Shown here piece after piece: positions 50,295 to 52,711 of a stretch of 52,711 bases of DNA; the stretch's first letter is position 1, and every line of letters begins with the position of its first letter. Origin of the DNA: Clostridia bacterium. GTDB taxonomy: Bacteria > Bacillota > Clostridia > TANB77 > CAG-508. The notes beneath the pieces are model-generated. The model searched no databases. It was given only the letters and a program-made list of their open reading frames with translations, and was not told the origin of the DNA. The DNA lies in the NCBI GenBank assembly GCA_017409455.1, contig JAFQSS010000004.1, positions 1 through 52,711 on the forward strand, read 5' to 3'. The position numbers were made by a program, and so were the translations under genes.

Positions 50295-50783
50295 TTAGTT
50301 TTTGCTCTCTTCTTTAGTTTCTTCTTTTTTCTCTTCTTTGTCTTCTGTTTTTTCAGATTTTTCTTCTTTTTTTGGCTTATCCTCTTTTTTTGTTTTGTCT
50401 GAAGATTGCCCTTGTTTTGTTTTTTTAGCCTCTTTCTTTTCTTGTTCTGATGAAGGAGTTTTTTCAACTTGCGCAGTTTTTCTTACTTCATCTTTGATAT
50501 TCATTATAGGGATATTTGCATATAATGCAGGTGCTCCATTTGTTCCATCATTATTTTCTTTGTTTGTTAGTCTTACATCCATTGCACTTTCATCTATATC
50601 TATATATTTTTTTATAACTTCTATTATTTCTTGTTTCATCAAATCTAAAAAGTCTGCTGATACATTTGCTCTGTCTTGCATTAGAACTAAATGTAGCCTT
50701 TCTTTTGCTGCATCTTTAGACTTTAATGTTTGATCTTCTTTTTTAGTCATTTTCTTTAAAAATTTCATTATGCTTTCAAACAT
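50295..50783 (-). CDS. minE: MinE with long Lys/Glu-rich tail
   Basis: 162 aa, nearly twice the usual ~90. Residues 1-95 are a normal MinE: KERLHLVLMQDRANVSADFL and MKQEIIEVIKKYIDID, which stimulates MinD ATPase and drives its relocation. Residues ~105-162 are a repetitive EKKEAKKTK / KPKKEEKSEK tail with no predicted fold. 24 bases after minD. Confidence 0.88.
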   Translation of the reverse strand: MFESIMKFLKKMTKKEDQTLKSKDAAKERLHLVLMQDRANVSADFLDLMKQEIIEVIKKYIDIDESAMDVRLTNKENNDGTNGAPALYANIPIMNIKDEVRKTAQVEKTPSSEQEKKEAKKTKQGQSSDKTKKEDKPKKEEKSEKTEDKEEKKEETKEESKN

Positions 50784-50807
50784 TATTTATTACCCCTCCA
50801 CATTTGT

Positions 50808-51599
50808 TTATTTTTTAAATAAGCTTTTTAATTTTGCAAAAAATCCCTTTTCTCTTCCAGGTATTGTTACTTCTATATTTTCACCTAACACTCTTTTAGC
50901 TATTTCTAAATATGCTTTTCCTGATGGTGCTTTTCTATTTTGAATTACTGGTTCTCCTTTATTTGTTTGTGTTATTATATATTCATCATCTGGCACTACA
51001 CCTAATAAATCTATTGATAACAAGTCCACTATATCATTTACATCCATCATTTCGCCTTTTCTTACCATATTAGGTCTTATTCTATTTATTACTAATTCTG
51101 GATTTTTTATTTCAGCCGCTTCTAATAAACCTATAATTCTATCGGCATCTCTTATTGAAGAAATTTCGGCTGTACTTACTACAATAGCACGGTCAGCTCC
51201 TGCAATAGCATTTTTAAATCCTTGTTCAATTCCTGCAGGACAGTCTATAAGTATATAGTCAAATTCTTCTTTCAATTTATTTGTCAATTCTTTCATTTGT
51301 TCTTCGTTTACTGCACTTTTATCTCTTGTTTGTGCAGCTGGTAACAAATATAATTCTTTAAATCTTTTGTCTTTTATTAATGCTTGTCTTAGTTTACATT
51401 TTTCTTCAACAACATCTACTATGTCATATACTATTCTGTTTTCTAACCCCATTACTACATCAAGGTTTCTTAGACCAATATCTGTGTCTATTAATACTAC
51501 CTTTTTCCCTTCTAATGCTAGGCTAGAACCTAGGTTTGCTGTTGTTGTTGTTTTACCAACTCCACCTTTTCCTGATGTTATAACTATAACTTCTCCCAT
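50808..51599 (-). CDS. minD: septum-site ATPase MinD
   Basis: 263 aa. Deviant Walker A KGGVGKTT with K11 and K16, switch II DCPAGIEQGF, and a C-terminal amphipathic GFFAKLKSLFKK helix for membrane binding. With MinE it positions the division site. Start at 51599 after TAAGGAGGAAGAAT; a reading to 51650 lacks support. Confidence 0.95.
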   Translation of the reverse strand: MGEVIVITSGKGGVGKTTTTANLGSSLALEGKKVVLIDTDIGLRNLDVVMGLENRIVYDIVDVVEEKCKLRQALIKDKRFKELYLLPAAQTRDKSAVNEEQMKELTNKLKEEFDYILIDCPAGIEQGFKNAIAGADRAIVVSTAEISSIRDADRIIGLLEAAEIKNPELVINRIRPNMVRKGEMMDVNDIVDLLSIDLLGVVPDDEYIITQTNKGEPVIQNRKAPSGKAYLEIAKRVLGENIEVTIPGREKGFFAKLKSLFKK

Positions 51600-51702
51600 A
51601 TTCTTCCTCCTTAGGATATTTCTTATGAATCTAAAATCCCAGTTTTTCAATTATTATAATACAATGAAAATGGTAAAAAGTCAATGTATTTAGATAAAAT
51701 TA

Positions 51703-51750
51703 CAAAAAAAATTGCCGGTTCCCTAAGGTTTCAGCAATTTTTGTAATAAA
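51703..51750 (-). terminator. terminator after the 410-nt palindrome
   Basis: Minus strand: AAAAATTGCTG pairs with CGGCAATTTTT (one G-T pair), then further T before GTAATTTT. Placed at the end of the palindrome, ~100 bases upstream of minD. Confidence 0.75.
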
Positions 51751-51751
51751 T

Positions 51752-52163
51752 CAATTTAAGATGGTATGTACGCAATGTGCCAATAATAAAATGTCATTAC
51801 AGATTTTGGATAAGCCAACCTTCCCAAAGAAATTCTAATTTAATAAAATGAGCCTCTTTCACTCAGGCTCACCTAATTATTTATATATTTTGAATAAATA
51901 ACGAATGCGACCGTAATAGTGTTACAAATTCTTAAACAAAAATCATAAAGGGTCCTGTTTTCGGGTATAGTTGTGATTTTTGTTTTAGAATTTGTTAACG
52001 TTATGTAGGGTAGCCGAGGAATTTATGAAAAATATATAAATAATTAGGTGTCCGTGAACGTCCCTCATTTTATTAAATAAGAATTTCTAATGTTAAGGTT
52101 AGATACACAAAATCCTTCATTTATTTTTTTATTGGTACAGTGCGTACATACCATCTCAAATTG
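51752..52163 (-). ncRNA. candidate structured RNA: 410-nt imperfect palindrome
   Basis: Two ~198-nt arms (51752-51950 and ~51966-52163) pair with each other at roughly three of four positions. Fully matching blocks include GATGGTATGTACGC, ATTTAATAAAATGAG, CACCTAATTATTTATATATTTT and AAACAAAAATCA, separated by internal loops. No ORF with a ribosome site. On the minus strand an intrinsic terminator follows directly. It may be the 3' UTR of the amidase gene, a free RNA, or a fold-back mobile element. Confidence 0.6.
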
Positions 52164-52165
52164 AA

Positions 52166-52711
52166 TTACTCATAAAAATAGTCTACTATTCCATTATATA
52201 TTCCCCATGCCAATTTATTTTGATATTCATCTTCAAGTAAAAGTTTTTCCTCATCAGGATTTGACAAAAATCCACATTCAACAATTGTAATCGGAATCTC
52301 TACATGTTTAACAATATAAATATTATCTATAGATTTAGCAACCCTATTATTTTCTTTTTGAATTGCATCATTTAAGTTGTTTTGTATTGATACAGCTAGT
52401 TTTTGGCCTTCTGCACTTTTAGCATTATAAAAAGTTTGCCAACCATCATATTGTTGTTGTGGTATTTTATTCAAATGAATTGAAACAAAAATATCTGCTG
52501 AACTTTCATTCCCTATTTTTACTCTATTATGAATATCTGATATTTTTTTCTGTCTTAATGTCTTGCTGTCTATGTCATAAATAGAATTTTCATCAGAACG
52601 CGTAAGTATTACGGATGAACCACTTTGTTCTAATAAATTTTGTAATTTTAAAGCTATTTTTAAATTTGTTTCAGCTTCAGTTGTGCCTCTACTGCTTTCT
52701 GCCCCTTCATC
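52166..52711 (-). CDS. N-acetylmuramoyl-L-alanine amidase, CwlD-like (5' part outside window)
   Basis: Last 181 residues; the gene continues past the right edge. Amidase_3 fold: SSRGTTEAETNLKIALKLQN, SSVILTRSDENS, ADIFVSIHLNK (zinc His), and near the end VEIPITIVECGFLSNPDEE (catalytic Glu) and AWGIYNGI. The size and pattern suit CwlD, which cleaves peptide from muramic acid ahead of PdaA in cortex delta-lactam formation; a vegetative amidase is possible. Ends at TAA 52166, three bases before the large palindrome. Confidence 0.88.
   Translation of the reverse strand, partial: DEGAESSRGTTEAETNLKIALKLQNLLEQSGSSVILTRSDENSIYDIDSKTLRQKKISDIHNRVKIGNESSADIFVSIHLNKIPQQQYDGWQTFYNAKSAEGQKLAVSIQNNLNDAIQKENNRVAKSIDNIYIVKHVEIPITIVECGFLSNPDEEKLLLEDEYQNKLAWGIYNGIVDYFYE

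Noticed and set aside
50171-50467. Lys-rich reading frame overlapping the end of minE and start of rodA
   Set aside because: It is an off-frame reading of the A-rich minE tail with no ribosome site, and it conflicts with well-supported genes.
1-52711. CRISPR arrays, insertion sequences, rRNA genes and integrases
   Set aside because: I looked for regularly spaced repeats, transposase and recombinase motifs and rRNA sequence and found none.

Overview
The window is about 52.7 kb of AT-rich DNA from a spore-forming, Gram-positive, Clostridia-like bacterium. Support comes from a Gram-positive PolC, Spo0A, the spore proteins PdaA, YqfC, YqfD and CwlD, a GerS-like lipoprotein, GatCAB, a glmS ribozyme and strong AAGGAGG-type ribosome sites. 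Nearly all of it is core chromosome. No insertion sequence, CRISPR array or complete prophage is visible.

Layout. 0-9.7 kb: gatC-gatA-gatB, an L-lactate dehydrogenase, and a minus-strand operon pdaA-yqfC-yqfD-(unknown 400-aa gene)-ybeY-DUF3048. 9.7-13 kb: an agr-type quorum-sensing locus, with response regulator and sensor kinase on the plus strand converging on agrB-agrD on the minus strand; the 39-aa autoinducer precursor is very short and easily missed. 13-18 kb: pseudouridine synthase, rRNA-type methyltransferase, a duplicated MazG-like protein, a small membrane protein, uvrC. 18-22 kb: glmS with its ribozyme leader, an M23 peptidase, a second pseudouridine synthase, tRNA-Gly. 22.1-24.1 kb: a small island holding a probable type I toxin-antitoxin pair, a stand-alone receiver, a gene remnant and an unrecognised Zn-finger-like protein. 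24-31 kb: LUD-domain protein, membrane protein, cytoplasmic alpha-amylase with a DUF5780-like partner, spo0A, an IMPACT/YigZ protein, a flavoprotein. 31-36 kb: tRNA-His, tRNA-Gln, a DUF378 protein, a large RecQ-like helicase and a coiled-coil protein. 36-45 kb: TetR plus acyl-CoA ligase operon, a cluster of DnaA boxes, DUF1294, polC, ddl. 45-52.7 kb: a SpoVD/FtsI-like PBP, a MazF with no visible antitoxin gene, the GerS-like protein, minD-minE-rodA-dusB, a 410-nt imperfect palindrome, and the 3' part of a CwlD-like amidase.

How the genes connect. Much of the window concerns envelope building, division and sporulation: GlmS, Ddl, PBP, RodA, MinD/MinE, PdaA, the amidase and M23 peptidase, with Spo0A as master regulator. 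Agr signalling may feed into this, which is inference. GerS and CwlD work together in C. difficile germination, and here their likely homologues lie about 4 kb apart.

Most notable: (i) the long imperfect palindrome between the amidase gene and minD, followed by an intrinsic terminator on the minus strand and so a candidate structured RNA; (ii) six DnaA-box-like 9-mers in 96 bp upstream of tetR; (iii) the probable type I toxin-antitoxin locus; (iv) agrD; (v) three families of high-GC palindromes wedged between stop codons and neighbouring genes, which create false N-terminal extensions in five neighbouring genes; (vi) a PolC with two tandem OB-like domains; (vii) a probable frameshift near the 3' end of yqfD.
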